Shown here piece by piece: positions 16,903 to 24,348 of a stretch of 64,000 nucleotides of DNA; the stretch's first letter is position 1, and each line of letters starts with the position of its first letter. Source of the stretch: Nocardioides sp. J54 (GTDB taxonomy: Bacteria; Actinomycetota; Actinomycetes; Propionibacteriales; Nocardioidaceae). Position numbers and translations under genes: made by a program. The stretch spans positions 81,162 through 145,161 of the forward strand of contig NZ_JAER01000004.1 in assembly GCF_000519005.1 (NCBI RefSeq). Reading direction: 5' to 3'. The notes under the pieces were generated by a model, which saw nothing but the letters and a program-made list of their open reading frames with translations, did no database searches and was not told where the DNA came from.

Positions 16903-17916
16903 GTGACGACACGAGGCATCACCGTGCTGGCCGGCGGGCTGGCGGAGACGGTGGAGATCACCACGGCAGCCGACCGCGCCGGCTTCGACGGCGCCTGGTC
17001 GGGCGAGTTCCTCAACCGGTCGGCGGTCGTCTCCGTCGCCGCGATGGCCGCTGCCACCGAGCGGATCGGCGTCGGCACGGCGATCGCGTACGCCGTCGGA
17101 CGCTCTCCCCTGGTCCTGGCCAACGACGCCCGCTTCCTCGACGAGATGAGCGGCGGACGGCTCACCCTCGGCCTCGGGACCGGCACCCGCGGCATGATGG
17201 TCGGCTGGCACGGCGTCACCGACCCGGACGGGCCCGCCAGCCGGATGGAGGAGCTCATCCCGCTGCTGCGCCGCCTGTGGCGGCTGCACGAGGAGCCCGT
17301 CAAGCACGAGGGTCGCTTCTACAGCTGCGACATCACCCCGACGGCGGACATCCAGCCGCCGCTGCGCCCGCAGGTCCCGATCTTCACCGCTGGCGTGAAC
17401 GCCCGGATGATCGAGGTGGCGGGCCGCGTCTCGGACGGCCTCATCTGCCACCCGACGCTGACCGACCGCTACCTCGACGAGGTGGCGCGGCCGGCGATCG
17501 AGAAGGGCGCCTCGCGCACGGGGCGCGACCCCGAGCAGGTCCAGCTCAAGGGCGTCATCATCACGTCGATCCACGACGACCCCGCTGTGGCCCGGCGCGA
17601 GGCCGCCGCGCAGATCGCGTTCTACGTCGCCCCCAAGGCCTACGGCCCGGTGATGGAGGCGTCCGGGTTCGGCGAGGAGGCCGCCGCGATCCAGGCGGCG
17701 TTCCGCGCGAAGGACCACGACGCGATGGTGGGCGCCGTGTCCGACCGGATGCTCGAAGAGATGGCCGCCGCCGGGACGCTCGACGAGGTGCGCGAGCGCG
17801 TCGCCCTGCTGGAGAAGCGCTACGACCACGCCGCGCTCTACTCCCCCAGCTTCACGATGGCGGCCGAGCGCGTCCGCGAGAACACCTTCGCGATCATCGA
17901 GGCGTTCAGCCGGTAG
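16903..17916 (+). CDS. LLM-class (F420/FMN) oxidoreductase
   Basis: Luciferase-like monooxygenase-fold enzyme of 337 residues starting at GTG 16903 (VTTRGITVLAGG). The upstream in-frame Met at 16714 is rejected because the first 60 residues it adds have no family character. Motifs: RIGVGTAIAYAVGRSPLVLA, the substrate-loop region LGLGTGTRGMMVGW, then VPIFTAGVNARMIEVAGRVSDG. This subfamily in actinobacteria commonly uses F420 for hydride transfer or oxidation of alicyclic substrates. It diverges from the P450 operon and may act on the same compound. Confidence 0.88.
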   Translation: MTTRGITVLAGGLAETVEITTAADRAGFDGAWSGEFLNRSAVVSVAAMAAATERIGVGTAIAYAVGRSPLVLANDARFLDEMSGGRLTLGLGTGTRGMMVGWHGVTDPDGPASRMEELIPLLRRLWRLHEEPVKHEGRFYSCDITPTADIQPPLRPQVPIFTAGVNARMIEVAGRVSDGLICHPTLTDRYLDEVARPAIEKGASRTGRDPEQVQLKGVIITSIHDDPAVARREAAAQIAFYVAPKAYGPVMEASGFGEEAAAIQAAFRAKDHDAMVGAVSDRMLEEMAAAGTLDEVRERVALLEKRYDHAALYSPSFTMAAERVRENTFAIIEAFSR

Positions 17917-17948
17917 CAGCGGGCACGGACCGAACGACGCACGGTCCT

Positions 17949-17994
17949 CCGCCCCACGGCCGATTCGGCGGTCCGGCGCGCCTTCCTAGCGTGC
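17949..17994 (+). promoter_or_regulatory. Promoter block shared with SCP2 operon (copy B)
   Basis: CCGCCCCACGGCCGATTCGGCGG, 15 bases, TAGCGTGC. It ends 30 bases before the DUF2834 ATG. Near-identical to the block at 8124-8169, with the same internal spacing, which argues for a real promoter with an activator box rather than chance. Confidence 0.65.
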
Positions 17995-18024
17995 AGGTGC
18001 CCCTGCTCTAACGGAAGGCCCGCC

Positions 18025-18420
18025 ATGTCCACCACTGTCCGCCACGCCGCCTACCTCCTCGCCGGACTCGTCGCGCTCGGCGTGACCTGGCCCCACGCGT
18101 TCGACTGGATGGACGCCGGTGGCAACATCCTCGACCCGCTGGACTTCTTCGGCGACGCCGTCGACGCCGGCGGCACGGCGGCGTTCCTGTCGCTCGACAT
18201 GCTCGTTGCCTGGGGCGTCTTCATGGTGTGGGTCGTCACCGACGCCACCCGGATCGGCCTCGGGCAGAAGTGGGGCTGGTTCTTCGTGGCGCTGTCCTAC
18301 ATCGGCGTCTCGATGGCGTTCCCGGTCTACCTGGTGACGCGTGAGCGCTACCTTGCGCGGGTCGCCGCCGCGACACCCGTCGCGACGGCGGACACCGAGG
18401 TCACTCAGGCCCGCGGGTAG
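18025..18420 (+). CDS. DUF2834 membrane protein
   Basis: Membrane protein of 131 residues with three hydrophobic segments (AAYLLAGLVALGVTWP, LSLDMLVAWGVFMVWVVT, GWFFVALSYIGVSMAFPVYL) and the conserved short loops of DUF2834 (PHAFDWM, FPVYLVTRERYL). Function unknown. CGGAAGG precedes the ATG. Its promoter block matches that of the SCP2/ferredoxin reductase operon, so it is probably co-expressed with it. The 3' end overlaps the convergent MaoC gene by 16 bases. Confidence 0.85.
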   Translation: MSTTVRHAAYLLAGLVALGVTWPHAFDWMDAGGNILDPLDFFGDAVDAGGTAAFLSLDMLVAWGVFMVWVVTDATRIGLGQKWGWFFVALSYIGVSMAFPVYLVTRERYLARVAAATPVATADTEVTQARG

Positions 18421-18866
18421 GTTAGGTAGATCGACTCGCCGACCATCGCGGGGCGGTCCTGCCCCTTGACCTCGACCCTGAGCGCCACCCGGTACTGGAC
18501 GCCACCGTCCTCGCGCCGGGTGGACTCGGGGATCGAGGCGGCGAGCCGGATCTCGGCGTCGACCGGGACCGGCGCGGTGAAGCGGACCTTGTCGAGCCCG
18601 TAGTTGGTGCCCCGGCCGTGGTCGGTGATCACCATCAGCTTCTTCAGCATCGACGGGACCAGCGACAGCGTGAGGTAGCCGTGGGCGATCGTGCGACCGA
18701 ACGGCCCGTCCGCTGCGCGCTCGGCGTCGACGTGGATCCACTGGTGGTCGTCGGTCGCATCGGCGAAGGTGTCGATGCGGCCCTGCTCGACCCGCTGCCA
18801 GGGGGAGGCCCCGAGGTCGAGGTCGGTGGCCTCGGCCAGCTCGGCGACAGTGATCTCCAGGGTCAT
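18405..18866 (-). CDS. MaoC-like enoyl-CoA hydratase
   Basis: Hotdog-fold hydratase of 153 residues. The catalytic region FADATDDHQWIHVD (Asp/His) followed by GRTIAHGYLTLSLVPSML is the R-specific hydratase 2 / NodN signature. It would hydrate trans-2-enoyl-CoA, possibly with a bulky acyl chain. The start at 18866 is set by GAGGAG 6-11 bases before it and by family length; upstream in-frame sequence to 19121 is not protein-like. It is divergent from the thioesterase at 19015. Confidence 0.9.
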   Translation of the reverse strand: MTLEITVAELAEATDLDLGASPWQRVEQGRIDTFADATDDHQWIHVDAERAADGPFGRTIAHGYLTLSLVPSMLKKLMVITDHGRGTNYGLDKVRFTAPVPVDAEIRLAASIPESTRREDGGVQYRVALRVEVKGQDRPAMVGESIYLTYPRA

Positions 18867-18918
18867 CGACACTCCTCGTCTCGGGTTGGGCGCCCACCGT
18901 CGACCACTCGGCGGGGCG

Positions 18919-18933
18919 CGGTCAACGTGACCG
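18919..18933. promoter_or_regulatory. Inverted repeat CGGTCAACGTGACCG
   Basis: Imperfect palindrome with arms CGGTCA/TGACCG around a 3-base centre, in the 148-base divergent region between the MaoC and thioesterase genes. Possible operator; a single copy. Confidence 0.35.
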
Positions 18934-19014
18934 GTCCCTGCCTGCTGTCGCCGCCCACAGTGAGCGGGACCACACCAGACGCGGACCACGGCACCGATCC
19001 GCCAGTGTGGCGCC

Positions 19015-19527
19015 ATGAGCAACGCCGACCTGCCGTCGTACCACCAGGTCCTCGACCTGCCCGTCCTGCACGAGGGCGACGTGACGCCGGACTTCATCGA
19101 CGCCAACGGCCACATGAACATCCGCCACTACCTCGACGCGGGTGCCTTCGCAGCCGACGTGCTGCTGCGCCGGATCGGGGTGGACGACGCCTACCGCGCC
19201 AGCCGCCGGCGCGGGGTCTTCACCGCCGAGCACCACATCCGCTACTTCACCGAGATGCACGCCGGCGGCCGGTTCAGCGCCCACACGGCGTTCGTCGCAC
19301 GGTCGGCGAAGGCGGGTCACCTGCTGTCCTTCATCCTCGACCGCGAGCACGAGCGGCTCTCCTGCACGGTCGAGATCATCGTGGTGGCGGTCGACCTGGA
19401 GACCCGGCGACCCGCAGACTTCCCCGACGACATCGCCGGCCGCATCGACGAGCACGTCGCCGAGGCGACGAGGCTGGCCTGGCCCCTGCCGCTGTCGGGC
19501 GCCATGGGGATCCGCAGCCGCGCCTGA
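19015..19527 (+). CDS. Hotdog thioesterase (4HBT-like)
   Basis: Acyl-CoA thioesterase family protein of 170 residues. The motif VTPDFIDANGHMNIRHYLD contains the Asp/Asn-Gly-His-Met-Asn element of 4-hydroxybenzoyl-CoA thioesterase-like proteins, followed by GVFTAEHHIRYFTEMHAGG. It would release a CoA ester in the cytoplasm; the substrate is not readable. It is divergent from MaoC and convergent with the larger thioesterase-like gene at 19535. Confidence 0.85.
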   Translation: MSNADLPSYHQVLDLPVLHEGDVTPDFIDANGHMNIRHYLDAGAFAADVLLRRIGVDDAYRASRRRGVFTAEHHIRYFTEMHAGGRFSAHTAFVARSAKAGHLLSFILDREHERLSCTVEIIVVAVDLETRRPADFPDDIAGRIDEHVAEATRLAWPLPLSGAMGIRSRA

Positions 19528-19534
19528 CCGGCGA

Positions 19535-20302
19535 CTACGGCTGCGCCGTCACGGTGGCGACCGTGCAGGTCCGCCCGTCGACGGTGCCGACCACGTCGGT
19601 GACCCACAGGGTCCGGCCGGAGTGGCGGGTCGTCGCCCGCAGCTCGAGCTGGGCGCCCTCTGCGATCCCGCGCGTGTGGACGATGTGGATCGAGGTCGTC
19701 GGCAGCGTGCTCCCGGCGTCGAGGCGGGAGAGGGTGGCCATCGCGTCGGAGGCCGCGAGCGACACGCCGCCGTGCAACATCCCGCGGGGGTTGAGCAGGG
19801 ACGGCGAGGCAGGGAGCACGCCGGCCCCCGCGCCGGCGCGCAGTCCCAGCAGGGACAGGAGGTCAGGCGCCCGGAGCGTTCCGGCAGGTGCTTCGACCGT
19901 GGCAAGGTCGAGTCCCTCGGGACGCGCGACAGCGCGGCCGCGCTGCCGGCACACCACGACCACCTGCCCCTCCTCGTCTCGGATGCGCCCGACGGCGAAC
20001 GAGCCCTCCTGGACCGGTCGGGCGCACGCCTCGAGAGCACCTGAGAGCGGGAGCTCGCCGACGACGTCGATCCAGATCTCGGTGCTGATCGACCACGATC
20101 CCTCGGGCAGGGAGGCCATGAGCGCGTAGCCCGACACCTCGTCGGCCAGCACGCCGAGTGCGCCGGGAGCAGTACGACCGTCCGGACCGGTCGCCCACGG
20201 GCCGAGCGCGCTCCGGCAGGTCACCCCGCCGGGCACCTGCTGCAGCCCGTGGACGTCGAAGAGCCGCTCCGGCTCACTGGGGATGAAGGTCAGCTCTTGC
20301 AC
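19535..20302 (-). CDS. Double-hotdog acyl-CoA thioesterase-like protein
   Basis: Protein of 255 residues with two hotdog-like halves: an N-terminal half with GVLADEVSGYALMASLPEG and a C-terminal half with NPRGMLHGGVSLAASDAMAT, the HGG element of PaaI/thioesterase II proteins. Closely resembles the island protein at 31590 over its whole length (SWS(I/V)STEIW, LHGGV, TTS(I/L)H). Divergent from the BadI-like operon; the intergenic DNA carries two candidate operators. Confidence 0.82.
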   Translation of the reverse strand: MQELTFIPSEPERLFDVHGLQQVPGGVTCRSALGPWATGPDGRTAPGALGVLADEVSGYALMASLPEGSWSISTEIWIDVVGELPLSGALEACARPVQEGSFAVGRIRDEEGQVVVVCRQRGRAVARPEGLDLATVEAPAGTLRAPDLLSLLGLRAGAGAGVLPASPSLLNPRGMLHGGVSLAASDAMATLSRLDAGSTLPTTSIHIVHTRGIAEGAQLELRATTRHSGRTLWVTDVVGTVDGRTCTVATVTAQP

Positions 20303-20322
20303 GAACCCACCCTAGGGGTCTT

Positions 20323-20338
20323 GTGAACGATCGTTTAC
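20323..20338. promoter_or_regulatory. Palindrome GTGAACGATCGTTTAC
   Basis: Seven of eight base pairs match around the centre AACGATCGTT. A TetR-type operator shape, between the divergent thioesterase and BadI-like genes. GAACGATCGTTC recurs at the start of the racemase gene (about 46770). Confidence 0.45.
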
Positions 20339-20354
20339 ACCCCTATTGTACAAA

Positions 20355-20365
20355 TGGTCAGGCCA
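20355..20365. promoter_or_regulatory. FadR/GntR-type operator TGGTCAGGCCA
   Basis: 45 bases before the BadI-like ATG. The surrounding 15 bases AAATGGTCAGGCCAA are identical to those at 46841-46854 before the racemase operon. Confidence 0.55.
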
Positions 20366-20410
20366 AACGTCGCGCCGACGTGGCGGCCCCACGCCCCTCA
20401 CGAGAAGGAC

Positions 20411-21214
20411 ATGTCGCTCATGGACAACTTCACCGACATCACCTACGAGGTCGAGAACGGTCTCGCCTGGATCACGATCAACCGGCCCGACCGGTTCAAC
20501 GCCTTCCGCGCGCAGACCGTCGACGAGCTGGTCCTCGCGTTCAAGCGGGCGTGGGCGAGTCCCGACGTCGGCACCATCTGCCTCACCGGCGCGGGCGACA
20601 AGGCGTTCTGCGCCGGCGGTGACCAGAAGCAGCGGATGGAGACCGGCGACTACGGCCCGTCGCAGTCCGGTCTGTTCGAGGTCGAGGCCCTGCACCGGGT
20701 GATGCGCGACGTCCCGAAGCCGGTCATCGCCGCCGTGAACGGCCTGGCCATCGGCGGAGGCCACGTCCTCCACGTGCTCGCCGACCTCACGATCGCCGCC
20801 GACACCGCCAGCTTCGGCCAGAACGGCCCCCGGGTGGGCAGCTTCGACGCCGGCCTCGGCTCCGGCTACCTCGCCCGGGTCGTCGGCGAGAAGCGCGCCC
20901 GCGAGATCTGGTTCATGCTGCGCCGCCTGAGCGCCGAGGAGGCGCTGGACTGGGGCCTGGTGAACAAGGTCGTCCCGGCTGCCGAGCTCAAGGACGAGGT
21001 GCGTCGCTGGGCCGAGACGATGAACGCCTACTCCCCCACCGCGCTCAAGGTGCTCAAGCAGTCGTTCAACAGCGACACCGAGCACTTCGTCGCGGTCGGC
21101 AACATGGCCATCACCACCCTCAAGCTGTTCGGCGAGACGCCCGAGGCGCAGGAGGGCATCACCGCGTTCAACGAGAAGCGGCAGCCCGACTTCTCGAAGT
21201 ACCGCGGGAACTGA
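20411..21214 (+). CDS. BadI-like ring hydrolase (crotonase family)
   Basis: Crotonase-fold enzyme of 267 residues most like 2-ketocyclohexanecarboxyl-CoA hydrolase (BadI), which opens an alicyclic beta-keto ring hydrolytically to a dicarboxylyl-CoA; MenB is the nearest alternative. Seen: AWITINRPDRFNAFRAQT, GAGDKAFCAGGDQKQR, GGGHVLHVLADLTIAAD, VGSFDAGLGSGYLARVVGEK and the C-terminal EKRQPDFSKYRGN. Remembered BadI features such as VVGEKKAREIW and SPTAL are present. ATG 20411 has AGAAGGA 2-8 bases before it; an earlier in-frame start at 20354 would cross the operator. It lies 8 bases before the acyl-CoA dehydrogenase gene. Confidence 0.85.
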   Translation: MSLMDNFTDITYEVENGLAWITINRPDRFNAFRAQTVDELVLAFKRAWASPDVGTICLTGAGDKAFCAGGDQKQRMETGDYGPSQSGLFEVEALHRVMRDVPKPVIAAVNGLAIGGGHVLHVLADLTIAADTASFGQNGPRVGSFDAGLGSGYLARVVGEKRAREIWFMLRRLSAEEALDWGLVNKVVPAAELKDEVRRWAETMNAYSPTALKVLKQSFNSDTEHFVAVGNMAITTLKLFGETPEAQEGITAFNEKRQPDFSKYRGN

Positions 21215-21222
21215 GGCCGACG

Positions 21223-22359
21223 ATGCAGCTGGACGCCGAGCGCCTCGAGTTCGCGAAGGCGATCGAGGACTTCTGTGCGCGTGAGTGCGGGACCCTTGCG
21301 CAACGCGACGAGCTGACCGACAACGAGACCGTCGCCACCAGCTTCGAGCTCCTCCGGAAGATGTCGGACCTGGGCTGGCTCGGCGTCTCGCTGCCGGAGG
21401 AGTACGGCGGGGGCGGGGCCGGGTTCGTCGACGAGTGTGTGTTCATCGAGGAGGCCCACCGCGGGCTGGCCCCCGGCCTGCTCGCCTACACCACCGGGCT
21501 CACCGCTGCCCAGACCTACCTCAAGTGGGGCAACGACGAGCAGAAGAAGACGATCGTCTCCAACCTGGCGGCGGGCCGGATCGAGGCGATCGCCCTGTCC
21601 GAGCCCGGCACCGGGTCCGACCTGGGGGCCGTGCGCACGAAGGCGGTGCGCGACGGAGACGAGTACGTCATCGACGGGCAGAAGACCTGGATCTCGACCG
21701 CGCACGTGGCCGAGCACATGCTGACGCTCGTCCGCGAGGACGCCTCCGGCCCCAAGCACGCCGGGCTCACGCTGCTCATGGTGCCGTGCGACACCCCGGG
21801 CATCGAGATGCGCGAGGTCAGGACGATGGAGGCGCGCACCTGCAACGACGTCTTCTTCACCCAGGCCCGCGTCCCGGTCTCGGCCGTCGTCGGGGAGCCC
21901 GGGCAGGGCTGGAAGCAGCTGATGCGCGGCCTCAGCGTGGAGCGGATGATCATCGCGGCGTTCAGCATCGGCGCCGCGCGGCGCTCCCTGGAGGACGCCG
22001 TCGCCTACATGAAGCAGCGCGACGCGTTCGGGCAGTCGATCAGCGAGTTCCAGGCACTCCGGCACCGGGTCGCCGACATCGCGACCGACATCGCGACCAC
22101 GCGGGCCTTCATCTACGACGTCGCCCAGGCGATCGACGACGGGCGCGAGGACGACCTGGCGCGGGAGTCGGCGATGGCGAAGATGCGCGCGACCGAGGTG
22201 GCGAAGCGGGCCGCACTCGAGGGCATGCAGCTCATGGGCGGCGCAGGTTACGCGCGGGAGTACGGCATGGAGTTCCAGGTCCGCCGCGCGCTCGCGCCGC
22301 CGATCTTCGGTGGCACCAACGAGATCCAGCGGGAGATCATCGCGAAGTCGATCTTCTAG
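21223..22359 (+). CDS. Acyl-CoA dehydrogenase
   Basis: FAD flavoprotein of 378 residues. Motifs: IALSEPGTGSDLGAVRTKA, WISTAHVAEHML and the C-terminal GGTNEIQREIIAKSIF. The usual C-terminal catalytic Glu ('YEGT') is Gly here (FGGTNEIQ), while GLSVERMIIAA carries a Glu at the isovaleryl/long-chain-dehydrogenase position, so the base has probably moved. Second gene of the BadI-like operon, suggesting desaturation of an alicyclic or branched acyl-CoA. A long terminator hairpin follows. Confidence 0.92.
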   Translation: MQLDAERLEFAKAIEDFCARECGTLAQRDELTDNETVATSFELLRKMSDLGWLGVSLPEEYGGGGAGFVDECVFIEEAHRGLAPGLLAYTTGLTAAQTYLKWGNDEQKKTIVSNLAAGRIEAIALSEPGTGSDLGAVRTKAVRDGDEYVIDGQKTWISTAHVAEHMLTLVREDASGPKHAGLTLLMVPCDTPGIEMREVRTMEARTCNDVFFTQARVPVSAVVGEPGQGWKQLMRGLSVERMIIAAFSIGAARRSLEDAVAYMKQRDAFGQSISEFQALRHRVADIATDIATTRAFIYDVAQAIDDGREDDLARESAMAKMRATEVAKRAALEGMQLMGGAGYAREYGMEFQVRRALAPPIFGGTNEIQREIIAKSIF

Positions 22360-22381
22360 CCGGACCGCGTCGCACCGCGAC

Positions 22382-22428
22382 GTACGACGAAGCCCCGGAC
22401 GGCGCCGCCGCCCGGGGCTTCGTCGTAC
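22382..22428 (+). terminator. Very strong hairpin terminator
   Basis: GTACGACGAAGCCCCGG pairs perfectly over 17 bp with CCGGGGCTTCGTCGTAC, with a 13-base loop. It stands 23 bases after the acyl-CoA dehydrogenase stop and isolates that operon from the oxidase-like module. Confidence 0.85.
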
Positions 22429-22484
22429 CCGGCGACGGGCAGCCGGGCGGACCGAGCGGATGATGCCGCCCCCCTCCTGGGAGT

Positions 22485-22514
22485 GATTCCACGAGGCGCA
22501 CGGGTCCCTACCGT
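22485..22514 (+). promoter_or_regulatory. Possible promoter resembling the 8.1/17.9 kb block
   Basis: GATTCC, 18 bases, then TACCGT. The layout and the flanks resemble GATTCGGCGG-N15-TAGCGT, but the match is weaker and the spacing one base shorter. It would drive the oxidase-like operon; start codon about 40 bases downstream. Confidence 0.3.
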
Positions 22515-22552
22515 CAGGACGCAGACCTATCCCTCCTCCGAAGGTGGTGACC

Positions 22553-23347
22553 ATGGCCGTCCTGGAGACAACCGACGAGCCATCACGGCTCGACCCGCCC
22601 GTCGACGACGTGAAACCGATCAACACTCGAGTCGTGCGCCTCATGGCCTGGTCGGGCGTCGCGCTCGTCATCAGCCTGGTGGTGGCGCAGGGCCTCCTGA
22701 TGCGCTTCGTCCCGCCGCCGTCCCCCGCGATGAGTGCGCAGGAGATCGCGGACCTCTACATCGACCGCAAGCTGGCGATCCGCGTCGGCACGCTCATCGA
22801 GTGCATCGGGTTCACGTTCTACCTGACCTTCTCGATGTCGATCGTCGTCTTCATGCGGCGCATGGAGCGCGGCATGCCGGTGCTGACGTACACCTCCATG
22901 GCCAACAACGGCGGCGGGTACGTCTTCTTCCTGCTGATGCCGATCACCTGGGCCGCACTCGCTTTCCGCCCCGAGACGCTGGACCCCGCGCTGATGCAGA
23001 TCGCGAACGACTACGTCTGGTTCGTGTTCATCCTCAGCTGGCCGCCGTTCGCGCTCTTCATGGTGTACGTCGCCCTGGCCGTCCTCGGCGACCGCAACCC
23101 CACGCCGGTCTTCCCGCGCTGGGTCGGCTTCTTCAACCTCTGGACCGCGGTGCTGATCATCCCCGCCGGGTTGGTGGAGTTCTACACGGCGGGTCCGTTC
23201 GCCTACGACGGCGAGCTCTCCTTCTGGTTCGTCTGGTTCGTCTTCTTCGGCTGGATCATGGTGATGAGCGGCGTGACGCTGCGTGCCTGCAAGGCCGAGG
23301 AAGAGCGCCAGGCCGCCGTCGCCGGCCGGGACGGAGCGGCCGCATGA
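22553..23347 (+). CDS. Six-helix membrane protein, unknown
   Basis: Protein of 264 residues with about six hydrophobic helices (VALVISLVVAQGLLM, TFYLTFSMSIVVFM, YVFFLLMPITWAALAF, YVWFVFILSWPPFALFMVYV, LWTAVLIIPAGLVEFY, WFVWFVFFGWIMVMSGV) and short soluble ends. The ATG 22553 is preferred over GTG 22544 because GAAGGTGG lies just before it. Not recognised as a named family. It is the first gene of an operon with cytochrome oxidase subunit III-like and IV-like proteins (ATGA overlap), so it may be a partner of that complex. Confidence 0.75.
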   Translation: MAVLETTDEPSRLDPPVDDVKPINTRVVRLMAWSGVALVISLVVAQGLLMRFVPPPSPAMSAQEIADLYIDRKLAIRVGTLIECIGFTFYLTFSMSIVVFMRRMERGMPVLTYTSMANNGGGYVFFLLMPITWAALAFRPETLDPALMQIANDYVWFVFILSWPPFALFMVYVALAVLGDRNPTPVFPRWVGFFNLWTAVLIIPAGLVEFYTAGPFAYDGELSFWFVWFVFFGWIMVMSGVTLRACKAEEERQAAVAGRDGAAA

Positions 23348-23961
23348 CCGCCGTCGACGTCCGCACCGCCCCGGACACCGCCGGCCAGCCGGAACGGCAC
23401 CGCCGGAAGATCCCCGGCGAGGTCGGCATCTGGATGTTCATCGGCGGGGACATGATCTCGTTCTCGTTCCTGTTCTTCCTGTTCCTGCACTACCGGGCGA
23501 ACGACACGGCCGGGTTCACCGCGTCCCAAGCGCACCTGGACCAGAACCTCGGCCTGCTGAACACCTTGCTGATGCTCACCAGCTCGTGGCTCGTGGCCTC
23601 CGGCGTCCGCTTCGCGGCGCGCCAGCGGGGAGACCTGGCGGCGCGCTGCTTCCTCGGAGCAGTGGGCTGCGCGGCCGCCTTCGCCGTCGTGAAGGCCGTG
23701 GAGTGGGGAGGCAAGGTCGCCGACGGCCACACCATGAGCAGCGACGAGTTCTTCATGTTCTACTACTGCTGCGCCGGGATCCACATGATCCACGTCGTCA
23801 TCGGCAGCGGCGTGCTGCTGTCGATGGCCGCGACCGTTCGCCGCAGCAAGCTCGCTGGCAACGAGCAGCGCAACATCGAGTCGGGAGCCACCTTCTGGCA
23901 CCTGGTCGACCTGCTCTGGATCGTCCTGTTCGCTCTTCTCTACCTGGTGGGCCAGTCATGA
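23344..23961 (+). CDS. Cytochrome c oxidase subunit III-like (NorE/CtaE-like)
   Basis: Membrane protein of 205 residues. Seen: PGEVGIWMFIGGDMISFSFL (the opening of haem-copper oxidase subunit III), the GIHMIHVVIGSGVL helix, and the C-terminal SGATFWHLVDLLWIVLFALL, where HxxD-like WHLVD is typical. Five helices. It starts by ATGA overlap with the previous gene and ends by ATGA overlap with the next. No catalytic subunit I or II is nearby, so it is either an accessory to an oxidase elsewhere or a repurposed subunit. Confidence 0.88.
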   Translation: MTAVDVRTAPDTAGQPERHRRKIPGEVGIWMFIGGDMISFSFLFFLFLHYRANDTAGFTASQAHLDQNLGLLNTLLMLTSSWLVASGVRFAARQRGDLAARCFLGAVGCAAAFAVVKAVEWGGKVADGHTMSSDEFFMFYYCCAGIHMIHVVIGSGVLLSMAATVRRSKLAGNEQRNIESGATFWHLVDLLWIVLFALLYLVGQS

Positions 23962-24227
23962 CCGAACTCCTGCAGACACGAACCACCGCCGTCTGGGCCG
24001 CCCTCGCCGGCGTCACCGTCCTGTCCTGGGCGATGGGCAGCGGGATGGGGATCTCCGACGTCGAGACCGCCGGGGTCGTGATCCTCCTCATCAGCCTGGT
24101 GAAGGTCCGCTTCGTGCTCTCGGACTTCATGGAGGTGCGGACGGCACCGTTGTGGCTGGGCCGCGCGACCGACGCCTGGCTGGCCGCGCTCGGCATCATG
24201 ATGATCAGCCGGTTCCTCATCGGCTGA
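23958..24227 (+). CDS. Cytochrome oxidase subunit IV-like small membrane protein
   Basis: Protein of 89 residues with three helices (AVWAALAGVTVLSWAMG, TAGVVILLISLVKVRFVL, WLAALGIMMISRFLIG). The KVRFVLSDFMEVR element after the second helix is typical of prokaryotic COX4/NorF-like proteins. Start by ATGA overlap with the subunit III-like gene. It ends before a strong bidirectional hairpin. Confidence 0.8.
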   Translation: MTELLQTRTTAVWAALAGVTVLSWAMGSGMGISDVETAGVVILLISLVKVRFVLSDFMEVRTAPLWLGRATDAWLAALGIMMISRFLIG

Positions 24228-24260
24228 CCTGCACCAGCCCGCCGCTGACTGACAGGAACG

Positions 24261-24301
24261 AGAAGACCGCCGGACCCGTGCGCACGGGACGGCGGTCTTC
24301 T
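24261..24301. terminator. Bidirectional hairpin terminator
   Basis: AGAAGACCGCC pairs with GGCGGTCTTCT, with an inner palindrome CCCGTGCGCACGGG. It stands between the convergent subunit IV-like gene and the nitronate monooxygenase-like gene. Confidence 0.8.
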
Positions 24302-24348
24302 GCATCGCCAGCGTTGACGCGCCCGTGCCCGGTGCTACGGGATCAGGA

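Noticed and set aside
20346..20353. TTGTACAA as a separate operator
   Set aside because: Perfect but only 8 bases long; too short to claim apart from the two better palindromes beside it.
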